In this document: positions 10,006 through 19,614 of the stretch, piece after piece
How the letters are laid out: each line of letters starts with the position of its first letter
How positions within the stretch are numbered: position 1 is the stretch's first letter
Assembly: GCA_000320545.1 (NCBI GenBank)
Contig: ADNK01003113.1
Span: 20,001 to 51,212, forward strand
Direction of reading: 5' to 3'
Source of the DNA: Bigelowiella natans CCMP2755
Taxonomy: Eukaryota > Cercozoa > Chlorarachniophyceae
DNA length: 31,212 bases
Program-made: the position numbers and the translations under genes
The notes under the pieces: generated by a model
Database searches by the model: none
The model's input: the letters and a program-made list of their open reading frames with translations, nothing else
Told to the model about the DNA's origin: nothing

Positions 10006-12390
10006 CTATGAATCTTTGAGTGTGTCCACCCAAGCTAATGTTCGTGCCTGTGCTGCTTCTCGACTAAATGCAGGCTTATAACCAAAATCCTGGGTCGCTC
10101 GCTTATGATTGAAGTTGTAGTCTTGGCACAGTAAGTTTGCCACGAACACAGTAGGAGAAGGATCGAACCTAGTTGGGATACATAAACACCACAGCTTCCT
10201 CATATATTTAGTGATATTATTGGAGTTATTTTGGAATCATATTTTCTTTGTTTCACCCATCTTTGGCATCCATAAGTTCTAGTTTTAAATTTTATTACCA
10301 ACGAGCGGAAGGCCAAATTGCCATTAGCATAAAGTGAAGAAACTCGAGGAAAACCGCGAGACACCACACTACCCTATACGGTAAATATATGGATGGCAAT
10401 CGCATCCCCCTGTGCCTGGAATATAATAAGAACAATTGTTATTTTAAATGTAAATGAAAAACACAACAGAGGTTGCTGATATCCTAGAAATTTTGTGCTT
10501 TGTTTGGAACGAATGGGACGAGGGTAAGAACTACCGAGTTACTTTTAAATAAAATCACAAGAGACATTTGGTAATGTCTATGAGTATCTCTGTTAATATA
10601 TTACTCGACATAAGGCCTGCAGAACTCCCACCAGTTGACATTAAAGTTCTCTGAAACGATATAAGCCTTTCCTTCTGGCCCGCTTGCCTTCCCTTCCGCC
10701 ATTCGAATAGCTGCCATGACGTGCGCGTGGGCCACGTTTCCAGCATAAACAAAGTCGAATTTTGCAGTTTTGGGATTTCCAAGAAGCATGAGAAGACCTC
10801 CGGACTGCACTGTCTTTAGCACCGTTGGAATTGCATGCGGGTCTCGCTCCCCTGATAGCGCATAATTGCAAAAAGGAACTTGAACGAATCCAAGCGGTCT
10901 TCAGAAGTATAACTTAATTTTGTCGCGCAACACAACTGATGGTCTCACATGAACCCAGGCATCGCATTCAGCTTTCATGCACATTTAATGGCACCACTAC
11001 ACGACAGCAAGGCATATATCGGTACTACCATACACGTGAGTCGGCCGAAGTGCACAAGTACGGAGTGAACTATCGTTTGCACTTAGGACAAGCCTACAGT
11101 AAGCATCCAAAATTAATATGAATATGAAAATCATAAAAAAATGTAGAACGCATAAGGAATATATCTTAGGAAAAATCATTCTCACAAAAGTCTCTAGAAA
11201 ACAACGGTAATATACATGTAAACTGTAAATATGAATTATTTTTTACATATAAACTATAATTAATATATATATATATATATATATTATATAATATAATGTG
11301 TCAAAGATACTTTTCTCCCGCAATTTTCGTGCGAACATAATCATTCACTGGTTTCTCCGGATATCTTGAAATTAAATGCACCATTTCAAACATTTAAGAC
11401 GTGATAACTCAGTGGCTTTCTTCTGATGTGATAATTCATAAATACCCGCATTTTTCCGAGTCACCATTTGATATTGGCAAACCTGTATAGCAAACGTCCA
11501 AGGTGCTTGTGTAGATCAGCCTTTTTACCCTGATAACGACGGGTAGAAAGCAGTACTTAAATGGATGCTGTTATAAAACAATATTGACCGTTATTTTGTT
11601 GGTTTTTGTTGGTGATAGACCTGTGTCTCTTGCAGGCGGCAATGACGGATTTTGTGCCTTCAACATTGACCTTATCGATCAGAGGATGTGGGTTGAGTGA
11701 CCAGTGTACGATTGATGCGACAAGAAACACCGTGTCGATTCCTGGCGAAATTAAAACAGTTATTTGAACCTTGAAATTCGAAACAGTGTAGTTCGCGCAA
11801 AAAAAAATCCATTCTAGTCGATGCGGAGCAAATGTCTGAAAAGGCAGTTATCCATCGGTGCTCGTTAATTTTTTGGGAACAAATGGGAAATGGCTATGTG
11901 AAGCGCTAATATCAATTTCATGGAAGGTAGCAACTATCTCGGGAAAGCAACCTTCTATGGCCTTATCAAGTAACTTTGAATCACACATATCCCCGACGAT
12001 TTCGTGGACAAGTTCTCTCGTTTCCACCTTGACCTTTATGCGATTTATGTCTAGAACTCGGACTTCTTTGAGGTCCTGTAGGCCTTTGCCGTAACGCTCT
12101 TTCCTAGATCGGGGACTTGCTGCCAGCATTCCAATGAGATGTGACCCCACAAACCCCGCACCTGACAACGACATTGTGAGATGGACGGTAAGCGCTTTCC
12201 GTACAACAAAGGAAAGGCGGAGGCAGACAGAGAAGAAAGGTTTGAGGAATTCTGCGGTATTAAAGGGGCATGCTTGCAGACCTCCGATAACAAGGACCCG
12301 CTCCATTGCTGTGAGCACCGACCCGAGAGATATTATTTTCCCGACATTTTCTGCACCATAACGCAGGGTATTTTGTCCCTGATAATCCAT
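10006..12390 (-). CDS. Sterol-4-alpha-carboxylate 3-dehydrogenase, decarboxylating
   Basis: Nine exons: 12282-12390, 11952-12161, 11621-11741, 11446-11529, 11311-11364, 11029-11093, 10605-10851, 10299-10415, 10006-10168; 389 residues in one frame. This is the 3-beta-HSD branch of the short-chain dehydrogenases (NSDHL/ERG26-like), which oxidises and decarboxylates C4-carboxysterols on the ER membrane in the NAD(P)-dependent C4-demethylation step of sterol synthesis. Visible features: Rossmann GGAGFVG at residues 36-42; GDMCD; DTVFLVAS; RLIYTST; catalytic YVRTK with Tyr184 and Lys188; LRPTHVYGERDPH; FDFVYAGNVAHAH; a hydrophobic anchor at about 309-328; and a family-typical C-terminal FGYKPAFSREAA. 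A second in-frame ATG at 12306 would give a 361-residue form closer to the human length. Introns of 120-217 bases are longer than elsewhere; one carries an AT repeat. Confidence 0.92.
11262..11299. repeat. AT-rich microsatellite in intron
   Basis: Imperfect (TA)n tract within the 11094-11310 intron of the sterol dehydrogenase gene. Confidence 0.9.
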
Positions 12391-13294
12391 CCGACTTCTG
12401 ATATGAATTGTCGCAAAAGAAAATTTCCCTGTGATTTTAAAATTTCGACGTCAAAACTCTATGGGTACCTTTCTCCTGATATTTTAGACTTTGGAGGAAC
12501 GGAAGAGGTTTTTATTCTGCGACATGCGAGAACTCATCATACGCGAGAACTCGGAGAGACAACAAAAATCGGGAGGTACTCTTTCCTGCTCAATCCATTT
12601 CGATTAATTTTTAGAGAAAAAGTTAAGTCGCTGTTAATTATTGGCTTTAATTTATGCTCAGATTTATTATTTTTGAACATCTTGACGAACCCCTTCACCC
12701 AAAAGCGGAAGGACTTCAATCTCCGCTCTCTTGTCAATGGTGCATGCACTTAGCTGATAGGCATGTACATAGCAATCATCAGTCATTGGTAGAAAAAGCT
12801 ACTGGCTTGTGATTAAATAGAAGCGGATAAAGGAGATCATTACCACGAATGTCATTAAGAATCTTCATGCTTTTAGCTGACGACGATTTGTTTCGCAGCT
12901 TGGCCGTTCTAAGCACCGAGCGCTATCATTGAGGAGACAACGCCTAACAGTTATAGCGTTCGCAATACTTGCAAGTATTGCAATAATTGTTGTGTGTCAT
13001 CAACATGACCGAGGTGCATATAACTAAAAGATGCACAACATCATTTAACGTAACGATTGAACGCGAAGTGTACACCATTGACCTTACCCCTGACAGCTTA
13101 CCCCCATATCTTGTCATCAGGATTTATCCAATCATATATTGGCTCCCGGCAGCATCCGATGGCCTTGCTCTCAAGACTGTCGGTTAGCAGAGAGCTGTCT
13201 GCTAGCAGGGGAAGAAAAAGAAACTCGGATATTATCAGGGTTGATGACAACTTATTCTTTATTCTTTTCCACATCTCAATGCTAGTTTAACATT
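12391..13294. other. Intergenic region
   Basis: Lies between the 5' ends of two divergent genes, the sterol dehydrogenase (minus) and the alpha/beta hydrolase (plus). Open frames of 60-80 codons on both strands show no domain, no heptads and no supporting splice chain. It probably carries both promoters. The one distinct element is the 20-base perfect palindrome listed separately. Confidence 0.5.
12962..12981. repeat. Perfect 20-base palindrome
   Basis: GCAATACTTG followed directly by its reverse complement CAAGTATTGC. It lies in the divergent intergenic region about 310 bases upstream of the hydrolase start, so it could be a dimeric transcription-factor site; that role is inference. Confidence 0.8.
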
Positions 13295-14878
13295 ATGAAC
13301 CAGCACATACCCATCCCAAAGCATCCGAATAATGTAGGTTCCGCCACGGCCCCCTAGCTGCTCCGCGCGCCCGATCACACGACACGAGAAATCAAAAGGC
13401 GAAGCTTTGAGCATATCATATGTAATATTTCATTTCAATTGCATGTAGTGTAGTCTTCTTGATGTTGTAAGCGTTGTAAATCACCGGCAACCTTATCACG
13501 CATTATCAAATCTAACGCAAATATCGTGTTGCATAGCTGCAATCCGTCCCTTCGGCCTCTTCCGTGGCTCCAGACTTCACTGTATCTCCATACGCACCGG
13601 ACGTGGTTGTAGAGTCTGATTTCATCGAAGTTGCTGGAGGAGGGAAGATGTTCTATACCAGTACGTTTCCACAAGTACCTTGTGTGATTGCTAGAACAAC
13701 TTTATTGATTCATATGAAGTTATCACATTGACCTAGCGTCGAAAGATGATTCTAAGCGTAGGCTTTCAATCTTGCTAGAAGCGGGCATGATGTTCATTAC
13801 ATTACTCAGAAATAGGGTCGGGGCCCCCGATTATTGTGGCGCATGGAGGCCCAGGCCTTGACCACAGATATCTAGCTTCCGAGCTCTCTGCCTTTGCGAA
13901 GAACCACACGGTTATCTTCTATGACCAGAGAGGCTCCGGTCGGTCGCACAACGCAAGAAAAGACGACGAGCATATTACGATCGGTCATCTTGCTTGTTGG
14001 CTTCTCTTCGATAGGCTAGAGGATGCAAATTTTGACAATTCAAAAAATCAAATGAGAGCTTCGGTATTCAACAACGAGTGAGGTCGGAATCTAGACTCCT
14101 ACTCTGGGCCATGGTTTGATGTGAACTCCAACTTGTTCTTCTTTATGGCCATGGTTTGATGTGAACTCCAACTTGTTCTTCTTTATCTTCTTCGCCTGTC
14201 ACTACCTCCACTACCTAATAGTAAGCATTATTTGGTAACTGTCGCCCATTTTCAGAGACGTTTGTGGATGATCTGGAGGGGCTCCGGAGATGCCTGGGAT
14301 ATAAGAAGTCCAATACAATCTCTTAACGCGTTGGATGTTGTAATATATAACGGAGTGTTTTTTTAAGTTTGTTCTAACGAGAAGGGCCCGTTCATCATAT
14401 GCCGATGAAAATATTGACTCTTTATGATGATGCTGTTGATGACGACGTGATTGATAGATACTCACTGGCCTTGGTGTTGGAGTAGGTTCACGTTAATGGG
14501 GCACTCATGGGGAGGGCTGCTTTCTATGTACTACGCCTGTGCGCATCCAGACAGAATATCGTCGCTGATATTGGTGAGATAATAGCTATTTAGCCGATGT
14601 AGCGTGGTCACACAAGAGGAATACACGAGCCAAGAATAGTTATCAGAAAACTAACGGCGGCTCTTAACCTCATGTATGAATGATGAAGTCGGCTTGCTCT
14701 CCACTGTGAATCAAATCTGGTTTCTGATATTTTTGTACGGGGACTCTTAATTGCCCACTGTACTGTAACTTAGATAAACAGCGCGCCTGCAGACCAACGA
14801 GGGCAGAACGCTTTCGATGAAGAGCTTGGATGGAGAATGCGACATGCCAGTGGCAAGGAAGCAGCACGTATAGACAGG

Positions 14879-14916
<38 letters not shown>

Positions 14917-15884
14917 ATCTCTATCTCTACCTCTCCCTCTCCCTCTCTCTCTCTACATCTATCTCTACCAATCTCTTTATACCTGCGCGCGCGTGTTAGT
15001 GTAGAGGTGCGTGTTCGGGGGAAGGGGGTGGATGGGGGATCGTCGCCTACACATAAAAATGCCGTTCACTTGAGATATCCTTTAAGTGCCTCGTCTGAGA
15101 GCGTGCCGTACGATGATTTGTCCAGCCTCTCCTCGAATGAGAAGTTCCACAGCCTCAACGCAACTGACATTGGCGCAGCGTAAGGAGTATAACTCTAACA
15201 ACTAGTGGCCGCTGCACACGTCGTAGGTTTTGCTTTGCGGATATATCCGTTCTCTCTCATTCGCGTTCTGAGTTCTCTCTTATTCGCGTTTTTGACGTGG
15301 TAGGTACCGAGCGCTCTTTGGGCTGTACGTGAGCAACAGGCACTCAGCCGGCAAGTTGAACTTGGAATTCGACACGGTCGCCGCCAGGAGCGGCTTCGCA
15401 ATCAGCCAGAAGATGGAGTGGTACGATGAACGAGAGTCGGCAGAAGGACGTGCCTGTCACAACTTACTCTGATACACGTGTGTATGCAATGTGTACAACA
15501 CTCGACGAGCTTAGTCTGAGATGTAATTAGTTGTATATCCTCGGCGTTTCCGAGCAGGTCGGTCCCTCGAATCGATCTCCTCACCGAACTTACAGTAACC
15601 CTGAAGGGCAGGGTTCCTACATTAATACTGCACGGTAATGGAGACGATGCCACGTGCTAGTACGTCGTTGCAGCACTGTCGAGTAAATTGCCTCTTAGCT
15701 TGAATGTGATAATACATAAGGCTTTGAGGACGTGGTGCCATCATGGACATCTGAGGAGATTTCCTGGGCCATAGCGGACTCAAAGTTAGTGCTGTTGGAA
15801 AATTGTGGTCATTTTCCGTTCGTAGAAGCCCCGGGGGAGTTTACTGCCCAAGTCAATGATTTCTTAGATCAGCACCGTGTGTAA
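13295..15884 (+). CDS. Proline iminopeptidase-like alpha/beta hydrolase
   Basis: Ten exons: 13295-13333, 13537-13660, 13816-13983, 14256-14307, 14486-14573, 14774-14877, 15075-15179, 15304-15420, 15558-15634, 15721-15884; 345 residues. The family S33 hallmarks are present: oxyanion-hole HGGPG at 64-68, YDQRGSGRS at 90-98, nucleophile elbow GHSWGG with Ser135, Asp295 in LHGFEDVVP, and His322 in CGHFPF near the C-terminus. The triad is therefore complete. A lid-like segment lies between the nucleophile and the Asp. Classical prolyl aminopeptidases have GGSWGS at the elbow, so the substrate may be another small peptide or ester. There is no signal peptide or membrane segment, so it is probably cytosolic. 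The first exon (MNQHIPIPKHPNN) is the least certain. One intron has a 40-base tandem duplication and another a CT microsatellite. Confidence 0.88.
14107..14186. repeat. Perfect 40-base tandem duplication
   Basis: Units 14107-14146 and 14147-14186 are identical. They lie within the third intron (13984-14255) of the hydrolase gene. Confidence 0.95.
14879..14982. repeat. CT-rich microsatellite in intron
   Basis: Long (CT)n and CTCCCT tract at the 5' side of the 14878-15074 intron of the hydrolase gene. Confidence 0.9.
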
Positions 15885-15912
15885 AGGAAATGCTGTTGAT
15901 GTATAGCTATTG

Positions 15913-15922
15913 TTGTAAATAA
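15913..15922 (+). promoter_or_regulatory. Possible poly(A) signal TTGTAAATAA
   Basis: Same decamer as downstream of the Mpv17 gene, here 29 bases after the hydrolase stop codon and followed by an A-rich tract. Confidence 0.35.
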
Positions 15923-15999
15923 AAAAAAATGGACTTGGAGAAGATAATATTGCTCGTAATCGCTCCTGATTTATCAAACGCGAGGCCAAGGCCCTTTCC

Positions 16000-16450
16000 G
16001 GCTACAAAAGTACAGCTAGGTATCATGGCTAGCGTGACTAACAATCGTTGCAGCGCGCTGCTTACATTGTGGAAAGTATAAACTTATAGCTAATGTCTGC
16101 ATCATGCAAGCATCATGCAAGCATCATGCTGCGCATGTTCTGCCGTGCCAGCCATGCACACATACATGTGCTAGTAGCATGCGTAGCAAAAGCTTCATCA
16201 TTGACAACGACGCAGGCACAAAATGTATGATGACTGCACATCTAGACATCATTGTTAGGCGATGTGCGTTACCAGCATATACACATGTGAAAACTAGCCT
16301 ATGAGTCCCTAGACACGCTGCAGTGCTTGGCGCTGATCACTGCTAGACTGGCTAGCTGGCGCCGTGCTGCGGGACACACATGTACAGTACGTTCATGCCG
16401 ATAAAACAACAAGCGCATAGACTATGCGAGATACATGATCACATCAAAAG
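16000..16450. repeat. Palindromic-word island D
   Basis: Non-coding block downstream of the hydrolase, rich in CATG, GCTAGC and TGCA words. It includes an 11-base tandem unit (GCATCATGCAA) repeated from 16099 to 16129 and GGCTAGCTGGCGCC near 16350. Confidence 0.55.
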
Positions 16451-16872
16451 CTTTTTAGTCAGAGTGCATGCAACTATCAGCGGAACTTATCTCCACGGAT
16501 TATCGAGCAACACCACAACGGGAAAAACGACTAGTAAACACGGTAGCTAGATCAAGAAATCTCCTTGTAAAGCAAAAAGGGAAGCTAAACAAACGACAAA
16601 TTGTCTCAGCACGCCCAAGAAAAGATGGAAAAACGATTTACTTGTATCGTATTCTAATGGGAGTCATTCGAACCCACAATGCCAACTATTATTGGCCATT
16701 TCTAAAGAAAAGATTCTACGAATAATCAGGTTAATGATAGGGTCATCTACTTCCCGCTTCGCCCGCCTCGTCCTGTTTTTCGCCCATCATCCGAACTTGT
16801 GCTGCATGAAGAAGCATTTGCAACAACAACAGAAACACCGCCACCGACGTCACACGTCACACTGGGGCTCAA
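16451..16872. other. Region without a supported gene
   Basis: A lysine/arginine-rich open frame of 85 codons (16468-16725, plus) is present but shows no domain, no partner exons and no helix pattern. It could be chance or a small basic protein. It lies between the 3' ends of two convergent genes. Confidence 0.4.
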
Positions 16873-17740
16873 TTAAAAAGAAGAAGGAAAAAGCCGCCCC
16901 TCAAGAAGAGCTCTTTACAAGGATTAACTAGTGTCGAATTACCTGTTATCTCCGGCCTCACGTGGCCTCCTGAGCGCATTGAGATTCTTCCAGTTTAGGC
17001 ACTGAGGGCATGTGGCAAGTATCTTCAGAGAAACAGACGGCAGACATTGGATCACATGTTGCGAATGACACTCTCTTATCGTTCTTACCAGCACAATCAC
17101 GACGACGCTGATGAAGAATTGTAAACGAGGAAGCTCCACCTCAGAGTACACGCAGACCCACGCCATGTACGCTCCCGCTGCGAGGAGGAGGAGGCATAAC
17201 GGCTACATACAACACGCAATAGCCCAAAAAGAAACGAGGAAGATGAGAAACTACCGCACACACACCCACACACACGCACACACACGCACACGCGCGCGCG
17301 CGCAGGCACGCGGACACATGCAGTGCGAGATTCTTGTGTTTTAGAGGAGGAAAAACTCACGGATTTGTAAAAACTGGTAACGGTCTTCGCCCATTGACTG
17401 CCGTTCGGATAGGTGCTCAACTGTGTCAGGATGAATTCTCGCGTCCAAAACTAACAGAAATCGAACATTAAGATCGTTTTAAGGTCAGCTTGTTCTCGAC
17501 GATGGGATTATGAATAAAAGAGTCAGAAATAGGATCTCTTTCTCTACTGAATCTTCGCTTCTAAAATATGGTGATACCACATCCAGGGTGGTTCCAAGAG
17601 CCCCCAGACCCATCAACGCACGCCCGAACGCTTGTCCCGTAGTGACATATTTGAAACCTTGGAAGCAGTAAAGGCGAAAATTGTACAATAGTAAACCGCA
17701 GAGACCTAATTCTCCACTCAATATTATTGATTTAAAAAAT

Positions 17741-17772
<32 letters not shown>

Positions 17773-17847
17773 CACGCATAATTGCTACAAAAAAGGCTGC
17801 TAGAGTTGCTGCTGCTGCTGCTACCAAGGCAGAAAGCCACAGAGTTC
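16873..17847 (-). CDS. Multi-pass membrane protein, family unknown (5' end open)
   Basis: Exons that join in frame: 17776-17847, 17578-17705, 17361-17450, 17089-17202, 16943-17022, 16873-16912, with stop 16873-16875. At least three hydrophobic stretches are visible: WLSALVAAAAATLAAFF and a following segment ending VAIMRLCGLLLY; GRALMGLGALGTTLDV; and PLCLLLLAAGAYMAWVCVYS followed by LQFFISVVVIVL. A polar loop (STYPNGSQWAKTVTSFYK) and a C-terminal tail with CPQC and many basic residues lie between or after them. The 17548-17577 stretch may extend the second exon, using a donor at 17547. The N-terminal exon or exons above 17847 were not found. No family was recognised. The TA repeat (17745-17771) and CA/CG repeat (17258-17305) both fall in introns of this model. 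On the opposite strand the first exon reads as an Ala/Lys/Glu-rich frame, which is the main alternative. Confidence 0.5.
17258..17305. repeat. CA/CG microsatellite
   Basis: (CA)n grading into (CG)n, in the 17203-17360 intron of the minus-strand membrane-protein gene. Alternating purine-pyrimidine tracts of this kind can adopt Z-DNA. Confidence 0.9.
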
Positions 17848-18050
17848 CTGTAAGCAACTACGGGCAGCCAGAGGCTCCAGAAAAGGCCAGAGTAGAACTT
17901 TGCTTGCTAAACAAGAGGTAACTGCCATTTAAACAACTTCCAAAACACCCGAAAATGGATACAGTATTGTTTACCCTGACGTTGTTGTGACGGTAGAGAA
18001 AGTACATATTTTGGAAGAGAAGAGGGACGTGAATAAGGTTCCCTTGAGGC

Positions 18051-18086
<36 letters not shown>

Positions 18087-19614
18087 TGTTAGCTAATGCA
18101 TCTTCGTCGAAATAAAGTCGGCACTCCAATTACCCCAAGCCATAGAAATCTCTGGGGCACCAAGAAGAAGAAAAGGAACATGCACACGTGGTGGACAAAG
18201 AGATCAAGCCTGCAATAGGTGTGAGCGAAGCACGCGGTAGGTCATGTAATGAACTCAAACGTAGTCTGAACGAGACATCACCCGAACTTGTTGTACATAA
18301 TCTCTGCCATCATTTTGGAGAACTGGACTGCATATACCTCGGTTCTCCACTGCAGAATAAAAACAAGCCAAACGGCACTCTTGTAAGTGGTAACACACCA
18401 CCATCCAACAGTAAAGAAAGAAGCGGAGGAAAATCGTATTACGAAGTTCAGCTCTCCCACATTTCCAAAGAAATATCCGAGAATATTGAGGGCGGATACG
18501 ATATTTGCGAGAACGATGAGTCGGCGGAAAGTATTCTTATGAGCCTTTTTTACTGCCTGAAACTTAGACGGATTCCTCACGAACGGGATCTCCGCTTTGG
18601 CCGAGTACGTGGTTTCCGAATTCATCCGCCGCTTCTGAATAATTCGTATGAAGTTGTTTAGTCTGTGCAAAAGCATGATAGGTGTCCACGACGTTGCAAG
18701 ATTGACCGGCTTAGGAAAAAATTAATGGTGAGTGCGTCCCACGTTAGCACCTATTTGTGTTTTTGTATTTATGGGGCAGCTGGTTCCAACCTTCTGAATT
18801 CCGTGAACAAGATACGGATCTCCGCATAATCTCGAGAAAATACGCACGGATTTTTGCGAAGAATACCGATATTGTTCATTATTCGGGGAAAATATCCATG
18901 ATTTTGAAGCATTTGCGAGGGCTGAAAAAGACTGCTCAGTTCGATTGGCGGACTACGGAACTGTGAGCCCAAAGTGTCCGCCTCCAAAACGACTTGCATT
19001 TCAGCGGATTTGTTTAAAACGACATGAACTTGTATGCTTTAAAAAGGCCAAAAACTGTTGTTTTCATGTAAAGATTGCGTCACGTGGCAGTCTAAGAAGA
19101 CGAGATATTTCCTGGTTACACAAGAAACAGTAATTTGTCGTAGAGTCAAATAGGAATACATTTTTGTCATAGAGTGAATTCGATGTTGTGCACTATTTGC
19201 ATTAGAACACGCAGGATAAAAACTTGGACATTTCATGTATACGACAAGTCTTTTCATTTATTTCTTGTGAAAACACCTACGATCGTAGACAAGCACAAAT
19301 GGGTTTGCCATAAAACTGTGGTGCCCTTCCACTCCGAGCTAACATGTCTCGTCGACGAATGTCGAAGACCAAAACTCATGAGTATGAATTGAAAGCTTCC
19401 GGCAAGAGATTAACAGATATTCAAAATTTGGGTGCACGGCGAACTGATAAGACGAAGGTCATCTCACTCATCTTACGATCTCATCTGATCGAAATGTGCA
19501 TGTCACCAGTGTCAGATTAAAACAGATGCAAATGCAAAGAATGAGAAATGCATTTGGGCTTGTTAATAAATAAGTCGATTGAGACTTTTCGTATTGTGGT
19601 AAACAGAAGAGGAG
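17848..19614. other. Unresolved region with possible exons
   Basis: A plus-strand open frame (18188-18661, 157 codons) is preceded by coding-like plus sequence at about 17952-18035. The opposite strand carries a 132-codon hydrophobic frame over 18278-18676. The plus reading is hydrophilic and rich in Ser, Asn, Lys and Glu, as expected of a true protein, but no splice chain or family could be established. A GA microsatellite occupies 18054-18084. Between 18700 and 19600 nothing convincing was seen. Confidence 0.3.

Noticed and set aside
9788-10081. 97-codon plus-strand frame
   Set aside because: Overlaps the palindromic island and the antisense of the last sterol dehydrogenase exon.
12181-12753. 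190-codon plus-strand open frame
   Set aside because: Its first part is antisense to the Rossmann exon and first intron of the sterol dehydrogenase; the rest has no protein-like features.
18278-18676. 132-codon minus-strand frame with apparent membrane helices
   Set aside because: Hydrophobicity is what the antisense of a Lys/Glu/Asn-rich frame gives; no splice chain supports it. Not fully excluded.
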